Both the position numbers and the translations under genes were made by a program. A model generated the notes under the pieces. It saw nothing but the letters and a program-made list of their open reading frames with translations, did no database searches and was not told where the DNA came from. Positions 1 through 10,906 of a stretch of DNA of 64,000 nucleotides are shown here, one piece after another (position 1 is the first letter of the stretch; each line of letters begins with the position of its first letter). The DNA is from Metridium senile (taxonomy: Eukaryota > Cnidaria > Anthozoa > Actiniaria > Metridiidae). The stretch covers positions 29,463,475-29,527,474 of the forward strand of contig OX459096.1 in the NCBI GenBank assembly GCA_949775045.1, read 5' to 3'.

Positions 1-4
1 GACA

Positions 5-53
5 TTCCCTGCTAAAGCAGAATCGAACTGTGGAAGACTCTGCTAGCAGGGAA
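5..53. mobile_element. 49-bp mini-MITE, 9-bp TSD cut by the window edge
   Basis: The ends are inverted: TTCCCTGCT at 5-13 and AGCAGGGAA at 45-53. The inner sequence is the reverse complement of the better preserved copy at 61545-61599. The 9 bases after it (54-62, ACATGGACA) end in GACA, and the window begins with GACA at 1-4. This fits a 9-bp target duplication whose left half lies outside the window. A 9-bp duplication is typical of Mutator-like elements; that assignment is inference. Confidence 0.7.
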
Positions 54-173
54 ACATGGACATGGCAACTCAAAACAATCTGAACACTGTGACTATATGA
101 ACAAGGCAAGCTCTATAAAACCGATGAGTCTACGCAAAGACGTTTTGAATGTTTACTCCCTGCTGTGTTTGCA

Positions 174-386
174 TGATGATAAACGATAAACACGACTCAG
201 GTTCCCACAAACGATAGTCGATGATAATTGATGATAGTCGATAAAAATCGATAAAATCAAGAGGGAAGAGGCTGTGAGTATCGATTTTTATCGATTTCCG
301 ATATCAATCAATAATAATCAAATGATGATTATCGATTGATATCGATTGATTCGATCAGTTTTCGATGATCGATTTTGATCGATTGG
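174..386. repeat. ATCGAT-rich low-complexity tract
   Basis: The tract is a degenerate run of GATGATAGTCGAT, ATCGATTT and TATCGATT words, many of them self-complementary, lying about 260 bp upstream of the first start codon. I see no gene in it. It could be an old microsatellite or a promoter-type tract; nothing distinguishes these. Confidence 0.5.
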
Positions 387-643
387 TACGGCCGGGCCTT
401 AATTTCTGTAAAAGTGTTTATCTAATTGTATAGATCCACAGCGGTGGTGACACCGGTAGACTCTGATGTTATTTTCAACTTCCTTAATTGTATTTTTACT
501 ATCAGTATTATTCAAGTATGGATCAGCTGATCAAGTGTTTTCTTGATAAAACAGGGTTTAGGAATAATAGAAACATTTTCTATGCATCGATCTGGTCTGA
601 TTTAAAATTTTATATTGTTTATATTTTATCATAATCCATTTAG

Positions 644-1772
644 ATGAGCCAATCACTAGTAAGGATATTTGTCTATGGTACACTAAAGTTGGGATTTCCT
701 AACCATCATCTTATTGAAAAACCACCATCTGGGAAAGTAGAATTTATAGCACATGGCATTACCAAAGAAAGTTATCCATTGGTAATAGGAACAGATGCTC
801 ACATACCATTCATGCTACCATTTCCAGGCAAAGGATCAGTAAGTGTTATTAGCCTCCTCCACAGGAAACTCCTGAGTCCGAGAGTGAGTTTCGTGAGTTT
901 GGGGTTCCTGTGTTGAAAATTCGAAGACAACTTAACAAAGCCTTTTTGCCATATGCCACAGGAAGCCTGCATCATGTTTTTTTCTTTTCTTTTGCCTAAG
1001 AGATGCCTACGGAGGGGGCTAAAGTGTTATATATATTATCTATATTGAAATATAACATGGTTATATAATTATTGAGGGTGGTGGTTGGGTTATTAAATGT
1101 AGGGATGCATATTGATGATAATGATGATGGCGATGATGATATTATGTTGATGATGATGGTGATGATGATATTATGTTGATGATAAGGGTGATGATGATAT
1201 TATGTTGATGATAAGGGTGATGATGATATTATGTTGATGATAAGGGTGATGATGATAATATGTTGATGATAAAGTTGGTAGTTGGCGACTGCTGACAAGA
1301 TTGTGGTTGTGATGATCATGGTTATTTAGGATAATGATGGTGACGACAATGGTTAAATGGTTATAATAATATTAATGATGATGATGATGATATTATATTG
1401 CTATGAATAAGGGTGGTAGTTGGGGTGCTGACAAGGTTATGGTTGTGATGATCATGGTTATTTAGGGATACTGATGATGGTGATGATGGTAAAGATGATG
1501 GTGATGATAGTAATGATGATGATGATGATTGGCCATTATGTTGATGATAAGGATGGTGTTTGGGGAGCTGACAAAGTTGTACCTGTGGTGATCATGGTTA
1601 TTTAGGGATATATAATGATGACAATGATGATGTAGTGGTAGTGATGAAAATGAAGATGGATGATGATTATGGTGATGATTGTTGTGGTTGGATGTTGGAA
1701 AGGTAGTTGTAGTGATGATCATTATATATGTTTATTTCTTAAATTCATTCATTCATTCATCTATTTATCTAT

Positions 1773-1868
<96 letters not shown>

Positions 1869-2352
1869 TCATTCATTCATTCATTCATTCATTCATCTAA
1901 TTTATTTATTTATTTTATTCATTCATTCATTCATTCATTCATTCATTCATTCATTCATTCATCCATCCATCCATCCATCCATCCATCCATCCATCCATCC
2001 ATTCATTCATTCATTCATTTATTTATTCATTTATTTATTTATCTATTTATTTATTTATTTTGTATTGCCACAGCCAATCACTGGAGAAATTTATGAAGTT
2101 GATCAGGATGCTTTAGTGCACCTGGATGACCTTGAAGACCACCCTACTTGGTATAAAAGATCGCCATGTGTTGTTAAGATACAATCCCAAGAAATCAACT
2201 GTGAAGCTTACTTTTTAATGAATTCAAAGCCAGAGCTATTGCAGTGGACATTTTATAACGAATACTCCCTTGAACAGGCAGAAAAATACTGTGAGAGAAG
2301 AGTAATACCAAGAGTATCATCTGTTAAATCACAAGTTCAAAATAGCGACTAA
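644..2352 (+). CDS. Gamma-glutamylaminecyclotransferase-like protein (GGACT / AIG2-like), 157 aa
   Basis: The two coding exons are 644-838 and 2074-2352, joined in phase 0 (donor GTAAGT at 839, acceptor CAG at 2071-2073), giving 157 codons; human GGACT has about 153. The N-terminal strand carries the family's substrate loop VYGTLK (residues 10-15). Exon 2 carries GEIYEVD and then the HLDDLEDHP segment, whose Glu86 aligns by position with the catalytic glutamate of GGACT. The family releases 5-oxoproline from gamma-glutamylamines left by degradation of transglutaminase cross-links, in the cytosol. The ATG directly follows a TTTAG acceptor-like sequence, so a 5' UTR intron or an upstream exon is possible. 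The single intron holds a 172-bp MITE inserted 11 bp past the exon and about 0.9 kb of microsatellite. Family assignment is secure; exact substrate is inferred. Confidence 0.87.
850..1021. mobile_element. MITE with exact 9-bp target duplication, at a splice donor
   Basis: The ends are TAGCCTCCTCC and GGAGGGGGCTA. The flanks are exact 9-bp copies of AAGTGTTAT (841-849 and 1022-1030). It belongs to the same family as the elements at 36273-36480 and 56943-57119. The left target copy is positions +3 to +11 of the GGACT-like gene's only 5' splice site. No coding capacity is present. Confidence 0.85.
1105..1690. repeat. GATGAT-rich satellite with a longer internal unit
   Basis: The tract is intronic. 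It contains degenerate GAT triplets, a tandem TGATGATGATATTATGTTGA unit near 1140-1270, and a longer module with TGATCATGGTTATTTAGG near 1313, 1448 and 1590. Open frames here (for example His-rich ones on the minus strand) are repeat artefacts. Confidence 0.75.
1746..2066. repeat. Compound tetranucleotide microsatellite (ATCT/ATTC/ATCC)
   Basis: Runs of ATCT, then ATTC, ATCC and TTTA tetramers extend to within 8 bp of the exon 2 acceptor of the GGACT-like gene. The pyrimidine-rich tract of that acceptor is therefore supplied by microsatellite sequence. Confidence 0.92.
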
Positions 2353-2385
2353 GATCAATTTTATTTGAATGTAACTTACAAATAT

Positions 2386-2391
2386 AATAAA
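2386..2391 (+). promoter_or_regulatory. Poly(A) signal of the GGACT-like gene
   Basis: AATAAA lies 34 bp after the TAA stop, the usual position for a short 3' UTR. The following 850 bp up to the cytochrome b561 gene are AT-rich, and I see no other gene in them. Confidence 0.55.
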
Positions 2392-3243
2392 TGCACTCCA
2401 TGGTCAAATGTACAAAGTGTGGAGACCATACTTTTGTACTGGCTGGGAGTCAATCACTTGCCTACTCTTGCAAACAACACAATGGGATTGTTAATGTCCA
2501 CCGTCAAAGATTCAGAAGAATGTAATTGCCCTGTCTGTGAATTAAACAATTGATAATATTAAAATGGGAATAAAAACATTCTTAAGAAAAATGAATGTGA
2601 AATATGTCCAAATGAGCTTTACAAAATGTCAATTATTTTTTTGGAATATAAAATGAAACAAGGAAATATAACAAAATGGATCTGAAATAGAATAAAAATT
2701 CTAAAAAAAATTAAGAGAAAAAGTTAATTTTAAAAATTCTAAAAAATAATGCAATGTATATTATGCAATGAAGTGAGAGAATGAATGAAAGAAAGAACAA
2801 TTTAATTGTAACTGAACAGCAATTTTAGATATGGAAAGCATCAGATTCAAAATATATTAGATAGAAATTTAAAAAAAATCTAATTCAGTCAAAATAAATT
2901 GATATAAGACCCGTGGACTAAACCAGGAGACTAAACATATACTTATGCTGGTTTCCTGTTGGCTTCCTGTGGTATTTTCATGCCGAGAGGGAATGGTACC
3001 TCACACCTGCTTTTATATATACATATTTCCGATACGGTCTAATGGGAACAAAACAACATTTGAAAGACTGTTCTTTTGTGGAAAAGCCAAACCATTTTGG
3101 GCGTTACTGCTTCAAAATAAGACGTCTTCGTGAAATATTATCTTGGGGTTCAAACATCTTATCTTATTAGCAATTGTTAGCAAGAAACGGAGAAAACTTC
3201 AAGTGACCTTCTTTGACAGTTTGCTGGCACGTCGATATCAAAG

Positions 3244-6200
3244 ATGCAGCGGATGACCCAAGATTCGAGCTCGCCGATCACTTTCATCGTCTCTGTGACT
3301 TTGATTCAAATATTAGGCATTCTCTCTATGATTCTTACGGGTGTTTGGATGGGCAAATACCGTGGTGGCTTTGCCTGGGATGGCTCAGGCAAAGAGTTTA
3401 ACTACCATCCTCTGTGCATGGTCATCGCTTTTGTTTTTCTTTACAGCGAAGGTAGGATGATGGATTCGATTAAGTTATGTGTCAATGAAATCCTTCAGTT
3501 TTTAACTGATTGTTGTGGGATTGGTGTCTTTAATGTATTATATTTTAACAAATAATGCTGTACATGTATATAAATTTTATGCAGTTTTAAAGAGGGTAAA
3601 ATATCGTTAGAAATAAGTTACGTAATTTAATAGCTTAAAGGTCTTATTACAGTGTTAAACGATATTCAATATATTCAAGCGAAAATATCTAAAAACGCTT
3701 GTACTATTTTCTCTAAAAGCTTGAGAAAGCATTGTTAATTGAAAGAGAAGAAACCCTATCTGTTTTGCAAAAATATTTGGGCTGAATTTTTCGCGCCCCC
3801 CGACTCACGTACTCATGCCTTTTCATCGTTATGGTTGACTTAGGAACTGAAATACATAAATATTTATACAGTAATTAAGTGTTTTTGATTCACAAAGCCC
3901 TTCAGTTTGTATAGGTGATTTGTAAGGATTTTTTACGGCATCTCGAAATCGAGGAAACTACGGAAACTGAGGAAACTAGGGAAACTCGACTTTCCCTAAA
4001 TCGCTTAATTAATAAACTATGTAAGCAATCTAGTTTGGCTTTTTTGCTTAATATTAAGCCTAAAGGCTAACGAGAAGCGATTTATTCATGAGCTTTATGT
4101 ATCAGTCAATTCCAAGGGTGTCCATCCCCACCCCGGGCAACAACCCGGGCATTTGATTTAAAAAAAAAAAAAAATTGTCAAATCTCCACCTGTGTGGGCC
4201 GGCAAGCTACATTGTCAAATGATAAAAGCAGAACATTGTAATCATTTATGGTAATATTAATGTAAAAAATTATTAAATAAACATGCAGTTAGCTCATTAG
4301 TTACTTTTCACAAGTTTTCGTTTTAAAGCACAGCTGACTTTGTGTCAAGTGCGATCGGTGCATATTTATATCATTCAGAAAGCTTTTAAAGTCATGCAGT
4401 AGTTTGAATCACCGTATAAATATATGAATTTAAGCTTACCTTTTGAGATGAAATTTTTAAAGTCAGTTAATGCAAAAACTGCCTTTCTAATGTGGCCACC
4501 CTGGCCCCACACTTTATACAAAGGCATGTATTAAAGTACGATGTTATTTAAATAATTGATATAAAAACATGATTTACAAACTAGACTGAACAGGTGAGTG
4601 TGAAAAATGTTTGGTATTTTTTTATTTTTGACCGCTGACCTTGATATTTCGATTGTCAAATGCCCCACCGGTCGGCAAACATATTTCTGTCAAATACCCG
4701 CCTCTGCGGACAAATGCTCAAGTCAAATGCCCGGGGTATGCCCGGGGAGGGCACCCTTGGAATTGACTGATACATTATGAGCGAATGTTTAGTTGAAAAT
4801 GTCCACAAATTATTCCGACAAGACACAAACAAGCATTGAATAAGCATTGAATGAATGAATTAATCTTTACCTTGCCTCTTGATTGTAGTTTTATACTGTC
4901 ATAAACGTTGTATCCGTGCGACTTTCGCCACTGTTTTTGCTTTCCGAGCTAGTCTTCGACGCCATTTTATTTGCCGACACAGGGAACCCACAAAGGCAAG
5001 TTTTGACTTAATTTATTTGATACAACGTTTACGACAGTATAAAACTACAATCAAGAGGCAAGGTAAAGATTAATTAATTCATTCAATGCTTATTAAATGC
5101 TTGTTTGTGTCTTGTCGGAATAATTTGTGGACATTTTCAACTAAACATTCGTTCATAAAGCTCATGAATTAGGCGCTTCTCGTTAGCCTTTAGGCTTAAT
5201 ATTAAGCAAAAAAGCCAAAATAGATTGCTTACATAGTTTAGTAAGCATTTTAAGCGATTTAGGGAAAGTTGAGTTTCCGTAGTTTCCTTAGTTTCTTCAG
5301 TTTCCGTAGTTTCCGTAGTTTCCTCGATTTCGAGATGCCGGATTTTTTATTTGTCTTTCTAAAGAATGAAATACAATATATCATTGATGAGCCAATAATT
5401 TTGCTGTACGTTACTCCTATTATATAAGTTATTATATAAACTCATGAAAAATGAAATAGCAAAAGTTTTATCAAGATATGCATCAAAACCTTTTAAAAAT
5501 GTTACAGCGCAAAGCTCAAAAGTGTGACCACAGATAATTTATTCACATTCTTTTGACATGTTTGTCTGTAGCTGCTTTGGATTCAAGTGGACTTCATTCT
5601 AGCCTAATTTTAACCTAATTCATCTGAAGATTGACACATATCATTCTTGTCTTGTGATTCACAGTGAGAAATGTTGACATTTAATCTAGAGGAGTTGATT
5701 GAAAAGATGTAGAGAAAATATGAATAAATTATCGCCGGTCACACTTTCGGGCTTTGCACTGTAACAAATAGATGATAACATGTTATTTCACATCACTTTT
5801 TCGCTCATGAGATCACCTGATATTTCACTGAAGTTTATATAAAAATAAAGCGTTTTATTCAATTTATTCATTCATTCATTCATTCATTTATTATTTTATT
5901 CATTTATTTATAATTTTGGCTTTCAATCCAAACTTATTAAATTAAGTTGTATCTTTGAATTCAAACTGGAGTGACAAAATTCCAATGAACAACTTGTAAA
6001 TACCCATTTCACAGAATATTGAAAATCACTGTTTTTTACACAAGTCAGGACCAAGACTGTCTTTTACAACATTCTCATCATGTCACTTCTTTACTTTTAC
6101 AGCCATGATTGTGTATCGTGTCTTCCGTTTTGAAAACAAATTTCTTGTCAAGATGGTTCACTTTGGCCTTCAACTTGTTGCGTTCATCACAGCAGTAATT

Positions 6201-7382
6201 GGGCTCAAAGCTGTCTTTGACTTCCACAATACTCAGAATATCCCAAATATGTATTCCTTGCATAGCTGGCTGGGAATTTCAACTGTTGTCCTGTTTTCTT
6301 GCCAGGTAGGCTACTTAATTTGAATATAAACTATATTTTGGAAAATGTTTATCTGTCTTTTCTTGGATACTTTGGAATTAAAAGCAACATATATAACTAC
6401 AGAAGAAAATATTTCAGTTGAGGCATACATGACAACTTCATAAGGTTGCAAAAATGTAAATTAAGGGCTATATAGTAACTCTGTGTTGTCTCTAATATAG
6501 GTGGGCGTACAGTGACATATTTTGTTATGGTTTTGCCAACCAACCATTGTTATAAGAACAAAGAAAATTAAAAAATGCTATTGTTAAAATGGTTGTCACA
6601 ATACCAACACTTGTAAACACTATGCTCACCTATTGATTTATCATATAGAGACTTAAACATAAACCATGCAGCTAGCCCATGGTGAATTATATATGCAACA
6701 TGAAAAAGTCTTACTTAATTAATTGCCACTAGATGTTAATCAATTCTGTTTCTGTTTGTAGCTGTTCTTTGGTTTTGGTGGGTTCCTGTTTCCAAGGTTA
6801 CCAGATGCTCCACGTGCATCATACCTCAAAGTACATGTCTTTTTTGGCGTGTTCATCTTCATTATGGCCATTGCAACATGTTTGTTGGGAATTACTGAAA
6901 AGACATTGTTTTCAATTATGTAAGTACCAAAAAATTAGCTCCTCCAACATGTGATAGAAACTCATAAAATTTGTAGTTTTTAAGCTGTCTTTAGTAGTTT
7001 AAATTGGGTTCTTTTGATGTTTCTATTGATTGAATTACATAGACTGTGTCTGATCAAGGAGATACTGTTTGTTTGTTTGTTTGTTTGTTTGTCTGTCTCT
7101 TTGTTTGTTTGTTTGTTTGTCCGTCCGTCCGTCCGTCCGTCTGTCTGTCTGTCTGTCTGTTTGTTTGTTTGTTTGCTCAACAGAGCTAAACTATGTGCTC
7201 TCCCATTTTCTCTTTACAGGAAAACGTATTCTAAATTTCCAGCAGAAGGAGTCCTAGTCAATGTGTTGGGCATAATGTTAGTGGCATTAGCAGGCATTGT
7301 AGTGTTTGTTGTTACTAACTCTGCCTACAAAAAAGTAGACAATGCGGAAGAACGCTCTACTCTTTTAAATGGTGATGATTAG
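3244..7382 (+). CDS. Cytochrome b561 family protein (CYB561 / CYB561A3-like), 243 aa
   Basis: The four exons are 3244-3451, 6103-6305, 6762-6919 and 7220-7382, with GT-AG introns. They join in frame to 243 codons, matching animal b561 proteins (about 240-250). Six hydrophobic helices are visible. The four haem-binding histidines are His55 (in FNYHPLCM), His89 (KMVHF), His123 (YSLHSW) and His162 (LKVHVFFG). Their spacing of 34, 34 and 39 residues is that of human CYB561 as I remember it. The family moves electrons from cytosolic ascorbate across a vesicle, lysosomal or plasma membrane, to semidehydroascorbate or ferric iron. The hydrophilic tail after helix 6 carries ERSTLLNGDD; a leucine-based lysosomal sorting role is possible but not shown. 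Intron 1 (2.65 kb) contains a transposon inside a transposon, and intron 3 a TTTG/TCCG/TCTG microsatellite. Which paralogue this is cannot be settled by eye. Confidence 0.92.
3936..5340. mobile_element. Foldback DNA transposon, 9-bp TSD, interrupted by a second element
   Basis: The terminal inverted repeats begin CGGCATCTCGAAATCGAGG and match at both ends. The arms run inward for several hundred bp to a centre near 4950. The flanks are exact 9-bp copies of GATTTTTTA (3927-3935 and 5341-5349). The left arm is split by the element at 4098-4774; without it and one TTA the element is about 725 bp. There is no transposase. A Mutator-type origin is inferred from the 9-bp duplication. Confidence 0.85.
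4098..4774. mobile_element. Nested element with TTA target duplication (PIF/Harbinger-like)
   Basis: The inverted ends are TGTATCAGTCAATTCCAAGG, followed by CCCGGGC-rich inner arms. It is flanked by TTA at 4095-4097 and 4775-4777. The intact opposite arm of the host element (near 5150-5170) gives the unoccupied sequence, which reads straight through one TTA. Length is 677 bp and it is non-coding. Confidence 0.8.
6498..6633. repeat. Dispersed repeat, copy 1 of 3 (b561 intron 2)
   Basis: It begins TAGGTGGGCGTACAGTGAC and ends GCTCACCTA. It shares TTTTGTTATGGTTTT and CCAACCAACCATTG with copies at 16777-16913 and, inverted, about 30132-30252. The ends are short inverted repeats, so it is probably a MITE. 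Confidence 0.7.
7060..7180. repeat. TTTG / TCCG / TCTG microsatellite
   Basis: This compound tetranucleotide repeat ends 40 bp before the acceptor of the last b561 exon. Open frames through it are artefacts. Confidence 0.9.
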
Positions 7383-7814
7383 AAATTTAATTTAATTGGG
7401 TTAATTAAATGGTGTCAATCATAACAGTGATAACACATAGCAATAATGAATATCTCAGATATGTTAAGGCCTTGTATAATAGGACATATCAGATAAACAA
7501 AATAATCTTTGATTACAGTGAGGATATGTGAATTGTGAACAATGAGTTTTTTGGTACTTTTTTTTATACCACATCCCTTGTGTGAATAGATTAGAAATTT
7601 GATTTATTATGAACACTTTAATAGTGTATTTGAACTCTCTGTTTCATTAAAAAAATAATAACATGAAAAAAGTCATGACCAAGTGTCTGTAAATGTCGTT
7701 GTTTTTTGTTCTTGTTATTAAAGGGCATAAATGTACCTAACAGTTCCACGCCAAGAGATTTTCAATTCGGTTAAAGCTATTAAAAAATGTATTTTTCATC
7801 AAACCAGTACAGTA

Positions 7815-8174
7815 GAGTACTCAAGTGTAACGAAAATTTTTTGGGGGTTTACAATTGTGATGGACAATCAAAAAAGAAGTTCACATATGCCAAATTTGAC
7901 AAGAATTGGTCAAATATCAGCTGAGATATGGCCTCTTGAATATATAATTTCCCCATACAAATCACTGTTATTTAAGCTCTGAGTTCCAAAAGTTTTGAAC
8001 CAACCGAAAATACATGATTGTACAGTGATTTGTATGGGGAAATTATATATTCAAGTGGCCATATCTCAGTACCTATTTGACGAATTCTGGTCAAAATTGC
8101 TGTATGAACATCCTTTTTGATTGACTATTAAAATCGAGAACCAAACATTTTATGACGTCATCACTTGAGTACTC
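7815..8174. mobile_element. 360-bp foldback element
   Basis: The outer ends GAGTACTCAAGTG (7815-7827) and CACTTGAGTACTC (8162-8174) are exact inverted copies. Inner arms around GATTTGTATGGGGAAAT and its complement pair across a short loop near 7990. There is no coding capacity and no clear target duplication. Confidence 0.75.
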
Positions 8175-9419
8175 TTAAAAATTGCCTTTGCAATAATAAA
8201 ATTACTTAAATGAGAATAATAATGTCAACATTCATCAACATCAAATTGAAATATGCAATAGATTAATCTATACTTTAATATATATAATACAAAATAATTA
8301 AATGGTTTATCATTTCCAATATTTCCTTTATCATTTATTATAATTATTTAATATTTGTATGGTGATTTGTATTAAATGATGCATTATATGGGGGATGGCA
8401 GTTTGACCATTCCCATAATGCAGCTGATAATGAATATGATCTGTGGCAATAATTGGGAGTCGAATCATTTTTCTGAATCTAGACTTTATAAGAGTAAATG
8501 TATCTCTAGGAGAAAAATGGAAATTATTATGGGAATAAAGAAACTAAAAAAATATTGTTTTATATCTTTTTCTATTGAACTCCAAGTAAAACAACAGACA
8601 AGTCATTGACAAGAATGATAAGATGTGATGCAGATGGAGCGCAATTAAAGAAATGAAACCTCAAACAAATATTAAATCCGGATTTCCAAAAACAACACAT
8701 CGACTGACGTTAAGGGTGAGGGATAACGATTTATTACGGTGGCCGAGAGCGGTAATAAAAAAATCAAAATGAAAAAAGTCAAAGTGAAAAAAGTCAAAGT
8801 GATTTAGGGCTATATGACAGATGAAAAATGGAAAAAGTATGAAAAAATTTAAAAGTTAAAGTGATTTAGGGCCATATTATAAGGTGAAGTTGCCTTTTTA
8901 GCCTTTGCCATACACACGCTACTGGCTTTTGTTAGAATCGACTTTGTTACTTTGTCACAAAACACTTTGACACTTTGCCCCATGCAACTTGTCACAGAAC
9001 ACTTTGACACTTTGCCCCATGCAACTTGTCACAGAACACTTTTGCTTCTCTGTTGGACTTTTTGCATTAGTCACATGACTTTTTTATTGCCACTCTCGGC
9101 CATCAAGGTGGCCGAGAGCGGCAGTAAAAAAGTCAAAGTCAGATTCAATTTTATTTTCTATCTACTCATTTATTTTATATTTATTTATCTATCTATCTAT
9201 TTATTTTCTACTTTCTATCTATTTATTCATTTTCTATTTATTTATTTATTTATTTATTTATTCTTTATTTATTTTTTATTTATTTAGTTTTTAATTGTTG
9301 ATTTATTTATTCATTTATTATTTTTTTTTCTAATTATTTATTTATCTATTTTTTATTTAATCACTTTTTATCTATTTACTTATTTATTGATTTATTTATC
9401 TATTTTTATCAGTGTATAT

Positions 9420-9990
9420 TCTTTTATTAGTAACAAAAAGACAATGGGAGACCGGGCTTTCAAGGTCGCAGCTCCAATATTATGGAATGAACTTCCTCTT
9501 AGGGGCTGTTTATATGAAAGCGAGTTGTCCCTGCTAGCCGGGATAACTCTTTTGTTTTGTATTCCCCGGGGGACTCAAAACAATAGAGTTATCCCGGCTA
9601 GCAGGGACAACTCGCTTTCATATAAACAGACCCTTAATTATAGTGTAAGGTCTGCAAACAGCATTAAAACATTCAAGAAGCTATTAAAGACCCATTTGTT
9701 TAAGAAAGCATTTTTTTAGATAGTTTTATTATTTATTATTCTGCTTTTTCTGTTTTATTTAGGAACTTTTTGTTTTGTTTGACATAAATTTCTATTTTGT
9801 CCTATTATATATTTAAACCAATTTTTATTCAATAAGTGTAAATATTTAAAATGTAAATAGTAGAGCTTGAATATCTTATAAATATTGTAGTATAGTTTAG
9901 CTTAGTTAGGATTTTTCATGTTTTTAAATTGTAAATTTTATAAAGCGCATTAGATCATATACCTAATAATGAATTTTTGCGCTATAGAAA
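9420..9990 (+). mobile_element. Non-LTR retrotransposon 3' relic (reverse transcriptase C-terminus and 3' UTR)
   Basis: The frame reads [19 protein letters not shown] and, after an inserted palindrome, [19 protein letters not shown] sequence. This is the familiar C-terminal end of LINE ORF2 proteins. The 3' UTR matches, in inverted orientation, the copy at 31165-32095. It is 5'-truncated and dead. Confidence 0.78.
9502..9633. mobile_element. 132-bp palindromic MITE with TTA duplication
   Basis: The element is a near-perfect hairpin starting GGGGCTGTTTATATGAAAGC. TTA occurs at 9499-9501 and 9634-9636. It sits inside the retrotransposon relic. The related copy at about 31530-31545 (minus strand) lacks it and shows the uninterrupted frame. 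Confidence 0.85.
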
Positions 9991-10851
9991 TATTAAATTA
10001 TTATAAAAAATTATTATTTTTATTATTTCTTTATTTTTATTTCTTTATTTCCCTTTTTATTACATCACTCTTTCACCCCCATGTCATTATCACCCCCATC
10101 AGTCTCACCACTTTTAATATACACTCCCTTTTCTTAGCCTGCGTACTTTTTCTTTTTCCTTCTCTTTTTTCTTTACATACAGGTCAATGTTTTCTCACAT
10201 ACCTCTTTTTACATAAGACAGTTTTTATTTCCACTTTCTTCCCATCAGTTCTCAAATAAGGAACGTATGAGAAGTAACGCAAGCAACGCCGTTGAATCTG
10301 ACTTTGACTTTTTTACTGCCGCTCTTGGCCACCCAGTGATGGCCGAGAGCGACAATAAAAAAGTCAGGTGACTAAAGCAAAAAGTCCAACAGAGAAGCGA
10401 AAGTGTTCTGTGACAAGTTGCATGGGGCAAAGTGTCAAAGTGTTTTGTGACAAAGTAACAAAATCGATTCTAACAAAAGCCAGATGCGTGTGTATGGCAA
10501 AGGTCAAAAAGGCAACTTCACTTTATAATACGGCCTTAAACTTTTTCATACTTTTTCCATTTTTTATTTGTCATATAGCCCTAAATCACTTTGACTTTTT
10601 TCACTTTGACTTTTTTCACTTTGACTTTTTTCACTTTGACTTTTTTATTGCCGCTCTCGGCCACCGTAATTTATACCCATAATGTGCTTTCCCAGGACCC
10701 AAAAAGTTTTCAAACATTTTGTGCAAACAACACGCACTGTGGTATTTAAATTTTAAAATACTAACCAGTATTTTAGATTTAGTTTTACACCTCGCAACGC
10801 AAGATTGTATTAGAGAGCACTTCCAGGTTCATGACCGGTTTCGGTACATTC

Positions 10852-10864
10852 GGGCTTCCTGTGG
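10852..10864. promoter_or_regulatory. ETS-like promoter motif GGGCTTCCTGTGG
   Basis: The motif lies 43 bp before the calpain-7 start codon. Its complement contains ACAGGAAG, an ETS-factor core. The same word occurs near other gene starts in this window (2961-2972, 50791-50803, 50977-50989). Function is inferred from position and recurrence only. Confidence 0.35.
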
Positions 10865-10906
10865 TTTAACGCATGCGTTCTAGAACCCAAACAAAGTAAT
10901 TCCAAG

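Larger units (their letters stand above)
8735..10668. mobile_element. Compound foldback transposon with doubled inverted ends
   Basis: The outer ends start TACGGTGGCCGAGAGCGG and match in inversion. The sequence ATTTAT flanks both sides (8729-8734 and 10669-10674), a candidate 6-bp target duplication. Each arm of about 330-370 bp ends inward with a second copy of the same terminus (near 9095-9130 and 10305-10350), so the GGCCGAGAGCG end occurs four times. The centre is AT-rich and holds a retrotransposon relic. There is no transposase frame. Confidence 0.8.

Noticed and set aside
1660..2073. In-frame extension of GGACT exon 2 upstream to an ATG at 1660
   Set aside because: This part is translated microsatellite. 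The acceptor CAG at 2071-2073 and the phase-0 join to exon 1 explain the gene.
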